Below are positions 44,561 through 55,056 of a DNA stretch of 64,000 nt, one piece after another. Source of the stretch: Aspidapion aeneum (lineage: Eukaryota; Arthropoda; Insecta; Coleoptera; Brentidae); NCBI GenBank assembly GCA_963576565.1, contig OY755045.1, positions 43,356,409 to 43,420,408 of the forward strand, given 5' to 3'. Made by a program: the position numbers and the translations under genes. The notes beneath the pieces were generated by a model. It made no database searches. It was not told the DNA's origin and saw only the letters and a list, made by a program, of their open reading frames with translations. Every line of letters begins with the position of its first letter. The stretch's first letter is position 1.

Positions 44561-45172
44561 CAGTGGCGGCTCGTGACAGTAAAGTTTGTGAGTTCTGCCA
44601 ATACGGTATAAAAAATGTTATTAACCACATCACATTCATTGTGACACAATTGTACAAAAACAAACAACAAACACGACCATAACCTCCAGCTCATGCGTTT
44701 GGCGTCTTCTAAATAAATAAGTGTGCCCGCAAACACGCAACGCTGAGCCCGCCTGCCCGGAATTGTACTGGAACTGCAAGTTTTGCAGCTCTATTTTTGC
44801 CTAGATTTCGCTATCTAAACCCATGAGCAAGTGCGGTGCGGGGCGAAGGAAGGGGTTCCTAGCCGAGCACAGATCTCGTTAGCCGCCCAGCTACGTTGTG
44901 TTGCAATTTCGCAGGGCAACAATGCCAATAACTTCATTTGACCGACTGTGAAATACGGCCTTCGGCGACGGCGCGCGGCGTCATACTCAACACACGTACG
45001 CGCTTTGAAGGCCTACTATACCAACACCGGACCGAAAATATACTGCTATTCCAATAATTTTAGAAATAAAATAATTATATTAGAAAAATAGCAGCGGCTG
45101 AAAAATAGTCAAATAATGTGAACATTTTGGGGGTTCTGCAGCTCTGCAGCCTTTATGCACTAGCCGCCCCTG
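44561..45172. mobile_element. hAT-type MITE nested in the inverted-repeat element, 612 bp
   Basis: The ends CAGTGGCGGCTCGTG and, in reverse, CAGGGGCGGCTAGTG are flanked by TAAAAGAG (44553-44560) and TAAAAGAA (45173-45180), a 7-of-8 duplication. The interior is GC-rich (44740-45010) against an AT-rich background. The left end is shared with the hAT derivative at 25273, so one transposase may have moved both. No transposase frame is present. Confidence 0.88.
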
Positions 45173-45227
45173 TAAAAGAAATTGTGTTCGAATTCACGAA
45201 ATTTTTACTTTTAAATTCCAAATTATG

Positions 45228-45368
45228 TTAGTCCCCATGTATCAACAGTGACAATGACATGATGTGACACGACATATAAACTTTGTTGTCGTTAGCTGTT
45301 GTCATTTTAAGCGTCATTTAAAAAAATATCTATATTTGTCATTGTCACTGTTTATGCATGGGGACTAA
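45228..45368. repeat. Inner inverted repeat, 141 bp
   Basis: TTAGTCCCCATGTATCAACA and, in reverse from 45368, TTAGTCCCCATGCATAAACA pair, and the pairing continues through GTGACAATGACA. It may be a small MITE inserted at the centre of the larger palindrome. Confidence 0.7.
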
Positions 45369-45852
45369 GATAGTTCGAAATAAGGACACTGAAATTAACA
45401 CAAAAGTGATAATGTTGTTTTTTTATAATTAAAAAAATTATCGCTAATATTTCACAAACTATTTATTAAAACTGCAACACATGGGGTATTTTTGGAAAGT
45501 ATATTCCACGCCTAATCTATTAATTAAATAATATAAGGAGCATCCAATTTACAAAAACTATAAATTTGAGCGCCTGTCAAATACGGTAAGCATCAGGAAT
45601 AAAGTCAAGATGCAATTTAAAAGTAAAAATTTCGCGAATTCGAACACAATGCTCCTTTTACATTCCTAGATCAATTATTAATGGTCTAAAAGGGTGGGAA
45701 AAATATAATGAGACACCCCAGTGATCTACATATCAAAACTTGTTAAATTATGTTCCTGACAGCATCAATATATTAAATGCGCCAATCATCCTATTTATTG
45801 TGTGATTTATGAGTTCTGGAATTCCCAAATTTTCCCACAAAATGAATCCTGG

Positions 45853-47345
45853 CGACATTTTTAATGAAGTCGAGCTACCAAATTTTTAGAACCTCATTAA
45901 TATACTTGACGTTGCCAATTATTCATGATCATTTGAAAAAATGTGCGGTTTATAAAATGTTGATTGGTCATTTTTAACACTAACTTTTTTGTGGTATAAT
46001 ATAAGAATATTTTATTATTTTTACAACTGTACCTAACACTTTTAAAATGTGTGCCACACAGTATAAGCCAAAAATTTTGATGAAATTTGTACGAAATATA
46101 AATAAATAAAATATACAAAAGAAAAACACAATTTATTATTATTATTATGTCGGTTTAAAACGTTTTTCTACGTTGTCCGACGCCTATTCTCCACCTCCTT
46201 CGATCCTGATAATCATCTTCTGTCAGATTTTTTTGACTCATTGATCTTTGGATTGACTGTTGCCATTCTAGATTAGGACGCCCCCTTTTTATGCGCCCTA
46301 TTGGTTGCCATTCTAGGACCTGCTGTGGTAATCTTTCGTCGTTCATCCGTTGTACATGGCCGTACCATATCAGTTGCCTTTTAGTGATGTCATCCGTTAT
46401 GCTTCCCTCGATTCCCATTCTTTCTTTTATGATCCATTTCGACACTTTCCATTTTTGATTTGTATTTTCCTGGTACGCGACAAGTCTCTATTCCATACAA
46501 CAGCGTGCTTTTCACCATTGTTTCCTATATGTTATATGAAACACACAATATCTTTAAATATTTTCTCCAGTTTTAGCTTTGTTAACTATTTGTAGTAGAT
46601 AAGTACTTGGTAAAGTTGGATCGATTAACTCGAATTTCTTAAATTATCTTAATTTTTTTTCTTTTAAAAATATTCTAAAATTTATTAAGAATTTTAAAAT
46701 ATATTCTTTTAAATTTTAAAAATAATTAAAATTTTCGAATAAGTTCAAATTATTTGAAAATTTTTAATTTTTTAAAAGTTTTTTATAATTTTAAAAAGTT
46801 TTGTAAATTTTAAAAATTGGCATGCTCCATTTTTAATAAAGTCGAGCTACCAAATTTTCAGAACCTTATTAATATACTTGACGTTGGCAATTATTCATAA
46901 TGCTTTGAAAAAATATGCGGTTTATATAATGTTGATTGGTCATTTTTAACACTTTTTTGTGATATAAGAATATTTTATTATTTTTACAACTGTAATTTTT
47001 TTAAAACGTGTGGCCTTTTGTGGCACACAGTATAAGCCAAAAGTTATTATGAAATTTTTAACGAAATTTTTTTTGATTTAACAGGGAAATATATTTTTCG
47101 ATAAAATAAGCGAATGAAAAACACAATATCCGTAATAATTTCCTTGACTGTTGGCTCTATTAACCATTTGTAGTAGATAAGTAATTGGTAAAGTTAGATC
47201 TATTAACTCGGAATTTTGAAATTTTCAAATTTAAAATTTTATTAAAATATATTCTTTAAAGGTTACAACTTAATTAAAATTTTTGAAAATATTCATATTA
47301 TTTGAAAATTTTAAAAATTTTGAAAATTTTAAAAATTGGCAAAAG
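45853..47345. repeat. Tandem duplication of a 0.5-0.6 kb unit, first copy split by a LINE
   Basis: Copy 1 (45853-46821, less the LINE at about 46136-46533) and copy 2 (46827-47345) share AAGTCGAGCTACCAAATTTT, AATGTTGATTGGTCATTTTT, CACACAGTATAAGCCAAAA, CATTTGTAGTAGATAAGTA-like sequence and the end TTAAAAATTGGCA. Copy 2 provides the empty site for the LINE insertion. Confidence 0.85.
46148..46533 (-). pseudogene. RTE-like LINE 3' fragment (copy 4) with TSD and empty site
   Basis: Only the last ~125 codons remain: KERMGIEGSITDDITKRQLI, YGHVQRMNDERLPQQVLEWQ and the QRSMSQKNLTEDDYQDRRRW tail. A further short part at 46445-46533 is out of frame. The sense 3' end carries (TAA)n. GAAAAACACAAT outside the tail and GAAACACACAAT outside the truncated 5' end differ at one base, and the paralogous empty site at 47115-47127 reads GAAAAACACAAT. 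Confidence 0.88.
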
Positions 47346-47394
47346 GCAAATCTAATCTGTTACTGTAATCAATTAATTATCTTTTTTCGTTTAC

Positions 47395-47546
47395 CAGTGG
47401 CGTATATAGAAAAAAATCACGTTGGTTTTTTTTTGCTTTGATACACATTTTAGGTAAAAAATATATATCTTTAAAATATTCTGTCGCCTTTTAAGATTTT
47501 GGGGAGGGCCTTCAGCCCCCACCCTTACTCCTTGTATACGCCCATC
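47395..47546. mobile_element. hAT-type MITE related to 8030-8218
   Basis: The left end CAGTGGCGTATATAGAAAAA is identical to that at 8030. The right end (reverse GGGCGTATACAAGGAG) is decayed at the terminal bases. CCC/GGG-rich segments occur near the right end, as in the 8030 copy. No clear target duplication. Confidence 0.6.
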
Positions 47547-48002
47547 TACATATTTATACAAAAAAAAATATTGTATACATTTTTGTCTGTGGCGCAAAAG
47601 CCATTCATTACCCGTGGCCTTATAAACTAAAAGTAGGTTGAAAACTCAAGTGCCCTCCAAAAATTAGCCGTCCTAGTTTCTATGTTTCCTGCTTTTTTTA
47701 GTTGGAAAATTGTTCCCATGAGATAAAAAAAATCTAAAAATACAATGTAAAATATTTTTAGACAAAAAAGGGTGGTTAAAAAATGAGCTCAATATTTTAC
47801 TGATTTCTACACCTTTCTACATGTGTAACGTTCTTAATTTTCTTGTAGATGGGGTGTAAAGAGACACATTACAGGCGGAAGCAGTAAAAAATCCTGGAAA
47901 AAAACCCTAAAGGGACACTCCCAGTCTTCTGCTAAATGGCATTAAATTTTAGACCAAAATTCTTGGCTTTGTTAATTGGTGAAAGCATTTAAACGGATGT
48001 AA
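47547..48002. other. No gene recognised
   Basis: Short AT-rich segment upstream of the CR1-like fragment. Nothing found. Confidence 0.35.
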
Positions 48003-49106
48003 GGGGTGGTTTTCTAGATGCTAAATAAATGGGCAGATGCTTTCTATAAAATAATTTCGTCACACAGCATAACTTCAAGTTTAAGAGATAGCTTGAAGAT
48101 ATCAGATTTGCATACTGTAAAATCCACAGAGTCTGCCAAATACCTAGGAATTATAATTGACAAACATTTACGTTGGAACTTGCAAATAAAACACTTAACT
48201 AATAAGTTGAGATACCTAATATCTGAATTTAAATGTCTCAGAATGCACCTTAAATTACCGGAGCTTAGAACACTGTATTATGCTCTGGTTCAATCTCATT
48301 TGACCTATGGTATTTGTGGGTGGGGAGGAGTCAACGAGTTTAACATTAACAAACTAAAAACCACTCAAAAATGGATTATTAAAGTAATCTATAATAAAAA
48401 CTTAAAATATCCAACTGAAAAGTTGTTTGATGAATCTAGATTTTTAAACATGAGGCAATTGTTTTGTCAAAAAATTGCCATAAGAATTTTTAATAGAAAA
48501 GAAAAAATTGAGATTTACCACCACCCACATAGAACTAGAAGCGTTGTGAAGCAAAAAACAAAAACCTTAAGGTCGAATAAGGTAATAGGAACCAAATGCA
48601 TAAGTTCTATTGTACCAAAATTATTTAACTTAATACCTAGTGAAATTAAAAAAGTAAAACAATTAAAAAAATATAAGTTCTTAATAAAAAACTGGATATA
48701 CAAGACCAATATAGAAACTGAAAATTTGTTTCATTAAAACCAACATTTTAATTATGTATACTTTTTTTTCACAAAATGTGTGAATTTCAAAATAGTGTCT
48801 TTAAAAACCCGATAGTATCTCTTCAAACCCGATAGTGACAACTTAACTCGATAATGACAAGTTAACCCGATAGTGACCAGCTAACCCAATAGTGACAATT
48901 TAATCCAATCAGTTAAAAATAAAACTAGATTATTATTTAAAATCAAATGACTTTTACGCAACAAGTGGGTAATACCACTTCATGTGTTTTTGTTTATTTT
49001 CACTTGTTTTTCTATTTCCAATTCTTTTAATTCAATTTAGTTAAGTTAAATTGCTGTACCTTGAAAGATTGAAAATAAACATTTATTTATTTATTTATTT
49101 ATTATT
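48003..49106 (+). pseudogene. CR1/Jockey-like LINE, 5'-truncated, intact C-terminal frame
   Basis: The open frame 48018-48737 (239 codons) is the region after the RT palm: AKYLGIIIDKHLRWNLQIKH, RTLYYALVQSHLTYGICGWG, then a thumb-like KLKTTQKWIIKVIY and a basic end with KYKFLIKNWIY. The catalytic FADD lies upstream in the family and is missing, so the first ATG is not a true start. A 3' untranslated part with a 20-bp minisatellite leads to a (TTTA)n tail at 49079-49105, as expected for target-primed insertion. The clean frame suggests a fairly recent copy. Confidence 0.82.
48806..48905. repeat. CCCGATAGTGACAA minisatellite in LINE 3' UTR
   Basis: Five degenerate units of about 20 bp (AACCCGATAGTGACAACTTA and variants) lie between the stop codon and the (TTTA)n tail of the CR1-like fragment. 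Confidence 0.75.
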
Positions 49107-49254
49107 TAAAGTTTTGGGTACATTAATGATGCCATTACAATTAAAATACATTAAATTGACGCGTGTGACATCCAGCAAGATAGATACAGCGTTTAGTTTG
49201 TTTTTAAACGTTTGCATAAATGTAATAACAAATATAAAAACATATTCTTCTTTT

Positions 49255-49560
49255 TGTAGTGGCATTACTACCGATGATGGCTTTAAGGCTGATTAACAAT
49301 AGCCCTTCTGCCCTCTCTAATACGATTCTTCACCAGCTTCTTATTCCCATATTCTTGATGTCATCTTATTCGACAACTTCGATTTTTTCGTAGCCTCTCT
49401 CTCTCTTTCCTTCCTGCAGATTTCCACTTCATTATTTTTCTTGATGTTCTTGTCTCATCCATTCTCTGTACATGTCTCAACCCAGCTAATCTTCTCCTTT
49501 TGATGAATCTCACGATATTTGCGCCATCTATTAGCTGTTCTAATTTATAATTCATCCGTA
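49255..49560 (-). pseudogene. Third LINE lineage, C-terminal fragment
   Basis: The minus strand reads MNYKLEQLIDGANIVRFIKR, RRLAGLRHVQRMDETRTSRK, KWKSAGRKERERLRKN, then in another frame DDIKNMGIRSW and VLERAEG. This is the RLxWxGHVxRM, KRxRGRPRxRW, DLxxLGxxxWxxxAxDRxxW order found at the end of RTE-type polyproteins, but it differs from the main family in the window. It is broken by a frame change near 49365. Confidence 0.65.
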
Positions 49561-50200
49561 TCCACCAATAACCATCTTCTGTTTGATGAAAACATATTAA
49601 TATATTTTAAAATAAACCTAAATTAATACTAGAAAAACTGGAAAACACAAAAAAAGAAAATTAAAAAAAAAATCAAAACCCAAATTAAGTGACTAGGTAC
49701 AATTATTAAGTTAACTAAAAATTACAACATAGAACCCAAGTTAGAAACCCTCCATAAAACGCAGGCGTGAAATAAAAAATTCCTCTCTATACTCTTTAAA
49801 TCTTCAGGTACCTGGTTACAGCAATAAAAGCTCAACGCCTATAGTGTCTTAAAGAGAAAGACATGATGTTATTGGATTAAACAATATAAAGAAACAGACC
49901 ACACTAGCGAAAGCCACAGTTCTTTAGATTATTGATTTCAGTGCTCCTAAAAACCTATTTAAAAACAAGTCGCTAGGTTGTTATATTTTCATTTGTACTT
50001 AAATAAGAATTATTCTTGCATGTAATGTTGATTCAAAAAATAAATTAATACAAAATATTATACAAATTATAAAAACTAAATAAACCATTCTTTAATATTT
50101 ATATTGATTGATTTACTAAGTCGTCTCTGCAGCAAGGTTAGGTTTTGAACACCCTGATACAGCATTTGCTTAGCTTAATTTATATCTTTTTGTCTGTTTT
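49561..50200. other. No gene recognised
   Basis: AT-rich, no diagnostic feature. The end may include 3' UTR of the LINE at 50205. Confidence 0.35.
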
Positions 50201-50204
50201 CCTA

Positions 50205-50766
50205 ATTTATTAGAGTTAAAGAACTATAGCACTTTTTTCTGACAATGGACCTCCTCGCAGGGATATAATCCAGGAGGTTTCGTGTTCTGAAGTTTAGTGC
50301 TAGGCACTCGGATAGGTGAGCGGCTATTTCATCGGCTGATCTCTGTAGATTTTCATGCTGTGTAGGTGTTTCCTCAGTGTATAGTGCCGGTTATGAGTCC
50401 CGTCACACAGTTGATTTGCTTCCTGTTTAGTTTAAGGAGTTCATAGGTGAGTTACGTTGACGGGGATTCCACCATTCTCTTGCGTTGGTTTTGCCTGGGT
50501 GTTGCATGCCAGTGGTTTTGATGTCCTCTTACACCCGTGTGCCCCGGCAGCAACAGAAATATTACCAGGGTTAGAAGAAACTTCCAAACTACTTTTGAAT
50601 TTATTTGTAGACGTGATAGAGGTTTGATTCCTGCTTGGCTATCTGAGAATATTGAGAGGTTTTCTTTCAGACAGATTTCTAGGTCATGTATTTCCGCTTG
50701 GAATACGACCAGTTCATATACGCCTGCTCCTGATACACTGTCCATTTGGATTCGTAGCTGTGTCAT
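50205..50766 (-). pseudogene. LINE with RNase H (I/R1/Jockey-type), 3' fragment
   Basis: The minus-strand frame from 50766 gives GAGVYELVVFQAEIHDLEIC, SIFSDSQAGIKPLS, SKVVWKFLLTL and LPGHTGVRGHQN, the standard RNase H blocks (Glu in FQAEI, Asp in SDSQA, then the GHTG motif). In other frames INCVTGLITGTIH and AAHLSECLAL follow, matching the Cys-containing tail of these LINEs. Frame breaks at about 50500 and 50400 make it dead. It is a different lineage from the RTE-like copies. Confidence 0.8.
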
Positions 50767-50953
50767 ACCAACTTTCCCAACACAACTAGTGCATTTTCCG
50801 TATTGTTGTCTTGCTTTTCTAATTTACCTGAGCATAAATTGTTTTTGTTGCATTTTTGGAGTCACTCATTATGAGGAGCGAATTATTGTTGATATTGCAT
50901 GTAATCTTTGTATGTTCCTATTAAGTTTTCGATACAAGTTGTAATCTCTAATT

Positions 50954-51172
50954 AGTTCAGTTCAATTTAAAATTGGTTTCAACATAAGGCCTACCCGGTT
51001 TCCACCTATGCATGCCCACCCTGATTCAAAAACCGCATCAGGTGACGCTGCATTTAAAACCCGTGCAAATCCATGGCCCATCCCGTGATGCATTTTTTGA
51101 ATCGGGGTGGGCATACATTGGGGGAAACAGGGTATTAAGTTCAGTTCAATTTAAAATTGGTTTAAACTAAGG
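50954..51172. mobile_element. MITE (50992-51134) between 36-40 bp direct repeats
   Basis: The inner element runs from TACCCGGTTTCCACC to GGGGGAAACAGGGTA and has inverted arms (GCATGCCCACCCTGATTC and reverse GTATGCCCACCCCGATTC). Outside it, AGTTCAGTTCAATTTAAAAT and the following TTGGTTT plus AAGGCC occur on both sides (50954-50991 and 51137-51172) in direct orientation, which is much longer than a normal target duplication. Confidence 0.75.
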
Positions 51173-52174
51173 CCTTAGAGCAAACTTATTTTCTTATTTT
51201 TTTGATTAAAAGCTCTTAAATTAGTATCACTGTAGTAGAAAACTGTCATTATATACAGTGGGGTCTCTAACATAGATGACACCGAAAATTTGTCACCGGT
51301 GAAAGCTGAAGAGCATAAATAAAACTAGAATTGGCATCCCGGGCCCATATACCCATTAAATTAGGCTAAAACGCTTCGTGTGTTAGTCGGTAAAATGTCT
51401 AATTTGTCTGTGCTGGGAACATTTCAAACAATTTTCGGTTAACAGAAACCCTCTATGGACTACACACAGTATTTATAGGATTTAGAACACTGAAATCATT
51501 AGAAATAGCTTAATTGCCAATTGAAGGCAGGTTGTTTCTATAATCGAAAAAGTTATTATGCCAAACCAACACTTATAATTATTCATATGAAATTATTATC
51601 TCTCTTTCTTAAACCACCAACCACAGCAACTGGCTTCAAGGGTAGTTTAAATAAAAGTACAGATGGCCCAAAAAAGGTGAGGTTAGGTTAAGAAAGGCTT
51701 CTAAACTCCACGCACGAAAGTAAAATTCTGTCCTTCATAGTCACTAACCTGTTGTGAATGTACGACGTTAGTGAGAAAAAGATACATTATTCTAAGTAGA
51801 AAATAAAAAGTGGCACATGTATTACTCCACTTTAAAAATTGTTTGCACGGTAAGTTAGATATACTGGATGTTTTCTAAAATAAGCAAAAATGACGTGGTA
51901 TTCATAAATCTCGTAGAATTTCTTTGTGCAATAAATTAAAACACATTTAAGAAGTCGGCGTGTGGCATTAGGCCAAAAATTTTGAAGAATAAATAACGCG
52001 AAAAATTAGGATAGGAGGAGGAGGACTTAAAAGATTTATATGGGTATGGTTTTACTAAAGAAGACATCAATCTAAATTCATATGAGCAATAAGGACCAAT
52101 TATTAATTTAATACAAAGATCACTGATAAAGACTCGTCATTCAAATTAGTTTAAAAACTAGTGTCCCAGGTAGG
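51173..52174. other. No gene; weak repeat traces
   Basis: CAGTGGGGTCTCTAAC at 51257 resembles a pogo-like terminus, with a poor partner near 51465. Otherwise nothing is recognised. Confidence 0.35.
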
Positions 52175-52183
52175 GAGTATGAA

Positions 52184-53113
52184 GGGTGGCGGAACAAAGA
52201 TCGAAAGACAAAAGATCGAAAGACAAAAGATCGAATACAAAAGATCGAAAATGCAAAAGAATGAAAATACAAAAGATCGAAAAACAAAAGATCGAAAGAC
52301 AAAAGATCGAAAATACAGAAGATCGAAAAACAAAAGATCGAAAAGTCAAAAGATCGAAAAGTCAAAAGATCGAAAATACAAAAGATCGAAAAACAAAAGA
52401 TCGAAAAACAAAAGATTGAAAATAAAAAAGATTGAAAGTACAAAAGATCGAAAGACAAAAGATCAAAAGGCAAAAGATCGAAAAACAAAATATCAAAAAA
52501 TGACACGTATCATGTTTGCTTAGGTATATTTACATAAACAGTTTAGGCAAGGTCAGGTAAGATAAAATTACCTAACCGTTAAATTAACCAATGGCTTGCT
52601 TAACACAAATCATATAGTTCGATAAAGCGGTCTCTTTTTCAATCATATTTAAAAAAAAAAAATTCCTGATTTCTTTCCAGGGATCCTAAAGGGTGTGTAA
52701 CCAAACCGAACCGAACCAAAACGAACCGAAGCGAACCGAACCGGTTCGGTTTGGTTTTAAGCCCTGTAGGGTCCCCGGAAAATGTCAGAAAAGTTTTTTT
52801 TTAAATATGTTAAAAAGAGTCGAACCGGTTCGGTTTAGTTACACACCCTCTAGGATCCCGGAAAAGAAATCAGGAAAGTTTTTTTTAAAAACTATGTAAT
52901 AGCGATATTTGGAAACGCGCTATTTTGATCTTTTGTCTTTCGATCTTTTGTACTTTCGATCTTCTGTACTTTCGATCTTTTGTCTTTCGATCTTTTGTCT
53001 TTCGATCTTTTGTTTTTCGATCTTTTGCATTTTCGATAATATATAATTTCGATTTTTTGTTTTTCGATCTTTTGTATTCGATCTTTTGTCTTTCGATCTT
53101 TGTTCCGCCACCC
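52184..53113. mobile_element. Mutator-like foldback element with 9-bp duplication, 930 bp
   Basis: The ends GGGTGGCGGAACAAAGATCG and its reverse complement open long arms built of a 15-16 bp unit (AAAGATCGAAAGACA and variants), about 310 bp on the left and 190 bp on the right. GAGTATGAA (52175-52183) and GAGTATAAA (53114-53122) flank it, 8 of 9 identical. The TSD length and long repetitive TIRs fit Mutator-like (or Galileo/P-type foldback) elements. The charged 60-120-codon frames in the arms are repeat translations (KDRKTKDRK), not genes. Confidence 0.85.
52650..52886. repeat. Inner inverted repeat with GGTTCGG words
   Basis: TTCCTGATTTCTTTCCAGGG, GATCCTAAAGGGTGTGTAAC and (CCGAA)n on the left are mirrored by (TTCGG)n, GTTACACACCCTCTAGGATC and CCGGAAAAGAAATCAGGAAA on the right. 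It sits in the centre of the foldback element and is probably a separate insertion or an inner arm pair. Confidence 0.8.
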
Positions 53114-53122
53114 GAGTATAAA

Positions 53123-53669
53123 ACAGAAATGGTGAATAATAAGAGTCTTGACATTGACAACAACTTTAAAAAAGCCGAAAAATTAAAAAGATAATAACAG
53201 CATGAAAACTACTGAAAATAAAATATATAACTTAAAACTTTTGTATGAAACAATTTTGTACTCACCAAAATATTACAAGAAAAATCGAAAACGTTTTTTT
53301 ATTTTGATCTCCCACATTTTTTTTTTGCTTTTCACGTAATTTAATGAAACCTTTGCATAAGAAAAATATTTATTTTTAAATTTTATCTTGATTCAAACCT
53401 AAACAGAGGACCCAAGTTCTGAAAGCAATTTTATTGGAAAAAAACACTGGTATTTTAATTGGTTAAACGTCTATTTGAGATAATTAAGTGTAAAAAATTT
53501 AACATTACAATGGAAAAATTTATCAGGAAACATAATTTAAGCAGTTTTGATAATAGCAACTAAAATTACTGCAACCCAATTTGAATAAAAATCCATCTCG
53601 TTTGTGCTGTGTAATTTTCTCAGTGTATATTACCAGAATTTTCGATTTTTTCTCCCACGGCGACCCTGT
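53123..53669. other. No gene recognised
   Basis: AT-rich spacer. Nothing identified. Confidence 0.4.
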
Positions 53670-53671
53670 TA

Positions 53672-54315
53672 TTGTCCGGCCAGAATAAAGTAAGGCGCAA
53701 AAGAGATGGCCTTAATTAGCGCTATCTTTCTCTGTCCAGTGGCGTGCTATAATTTTTTAATTTATCAATATTAGGTAATAATTTTATATTTTACTCCTCC
53801 TAAGCCTTTTTTTGCTGGAAAACTTCATACCTTATTTTGTTTAAAAATAAATATTTTTTCAAAACTTTTATACTTATTATATTATATAGGTAACCTACCT
53901 ATTACATCAAAATTGGAACTCCACACAGTTTTATAAAAAAATTAAAAAAGTGTTAGTGATACACCACTGTTTCTTTTTGAATTTTAGAATGTGTATGAAA
54001 TGTTTCTGATCCTGTTTGAGCCAAGCGATAACAATAGAAGCCCAATAAAAGGGTGTGAATTGTGAACGGGCCGGATTAGAGTTGAGCCAGCGGTAACAAT
54101 AGAAACACAAGAAAGGGTGTGAATTATGAACGGGCTGGAGTCGATTTCGTTAAACGTACCAGACGAGTACCGTTTTTTCTTGTAATATTAAAATTTTGTT
54201 TATGGTAAATTTGCTAAAAAGGAACAACACCCAGTAATACCAAAGTGATGTCAACAGAGGGAGATAGATTGAGTTGTGCATCTCTTTTGCACCTCATTTT
54301 ATTCTGGCCGGACAG
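53672..54315. mobile_element. TA-flanked MITE, 644 bp
   Basis: The ends TTGTCCGGCCAGAATAAA and, in reverse, CTGTCCGGCCAGAATAAA are flanked by TA (53670-53671 and 54316-54317). Inverted similarity continues through GCGCAAAAGAGATG / GTGCAAAAGAGATG. A second small hAT-type element is nested at 53739-53970, and AGAAACACAAGAAAGGGTGT-like sequence is locally duplicated (54040 and 54105). Confidence 0.8.
53739..53970. mobile_element. Nested hAT-type MITE, 232 bp
   Basis: The left end CAGTGGCGTGCTATAATTTT and the right end in reverse CAGTGGTGTATCACTAACAC enclose an AT-rich centre. The flanks do not give a convincing 8-bp duplication. It lies within the larger TA-flanked element. Confidence 0.6.
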
Positions 54316-55024
54316 TACCTACCTGATTTCGCTAATTGTACTAAATTTAGTGTATTATAGAATTGGTATTTACATGATTAGCATATTATTATATTTTTAT
54401 TTTTTAAGTTGCTGCACTTGAGCCGGCGCACAGAGGGGCCAAATGGAGCTAATGTCGGAAATAATTATTTAAACACCCAAAATATTAGAAACAAAAATAA
54501 TGTGTATTGGTTATTGTGATATAGGTTAAAATGCACCTGTTTAATATTTTATAAAGCTTTAATATTTGTTTTTTTACAGGGTGATTTAAAAATAGATTTT
54601 TTAAAAAGAAATTTAAGTACTTTTACACAAAAAAGTAATTAAGACTTAAACATTTATTCAAAATGAGTTTAAAAATTCTACATTTCATAATATTTCTGTT
54701 TAAGTTATTTAACCTGGCTCATAATATACAGTATTTCTCAAAAGTCTGGAATCACCTTTTTTTTTAAACTTGGAGATAAAATCATGGACGTCAATTTTGA
54801 AATAGGAAGAGGAGTCACCTAAAAACACTATATTGTACTGAGTGTCCTCAATAAGACATATGCATGCATGCATATTTTTTTACTTATATTGTATCTAATG
54901 TGCAAAGGAGTTCTCTTTACTTTTTTTGTTGACTTTTTTATATTATTATACATTTATTTCAAGAATGGTTATTTAGTCAGTAAATGTTTGTAATCGATTA
55001 TTGGAACTTGTTCTGTAGATTACA

Positions 55025-55029
<5 letters not shown>
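54316..55029. other. No gene; possible Tc1-type terminus
   Basis: ACAGTATTTCTCAAAAGTCT followed by GGAATCACC at 54729-54758 resembles Tc1-type terminal sequence, but no partner was found. The 40 bp before the hexamer array may be the 3' end of a retroelement. Confidence 0.35.

Positions 55030-55056
<27 letters not shown>

Larger units (their letters stand above)
44493..45720. mobile_element. Long inverted-repeat element with nested insertions
   Basis: The left arm (GGGTGTCTAATTATATTTTT, CCCACCCTTTTAGACCATTA, and after the nested hAT, TTGTGTTCGAATTCACGAAA) is mirrored on the right at 45595-45720 (reverse: GGGTGTCTCATTATATTTTT, CCCACCCTTTTAGACCATTA, TTGTGTTCGAATTCGCGAAA). The arms are about 125 bp. 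The left arm is split by a 612-bp hAT MITE. A second inverted repeat sits in the centre (45228-45368). The superfamily is unclear and no clean target duplication was fixed. Confidence 0.8.

Noticed and set aside
51256..51475. pogo-like MITE from CAGTGGGGTCTCTAAC to ACAGTATT
   Set aside because: The two ends share only scattered bases and no TA duplication was convincing.
52141..53194. Charged or Phe-rich frames of 60-121 codons in both strands
   Set aside because: They are translations of the AAAGATCGAAAGACA unit. All frames are open because the unit lacks stops, not because of selection.
54729..54770. Tc1 transposon
   Set aside because: Only one terminus-like sequence is present, with no partner and no transposase.
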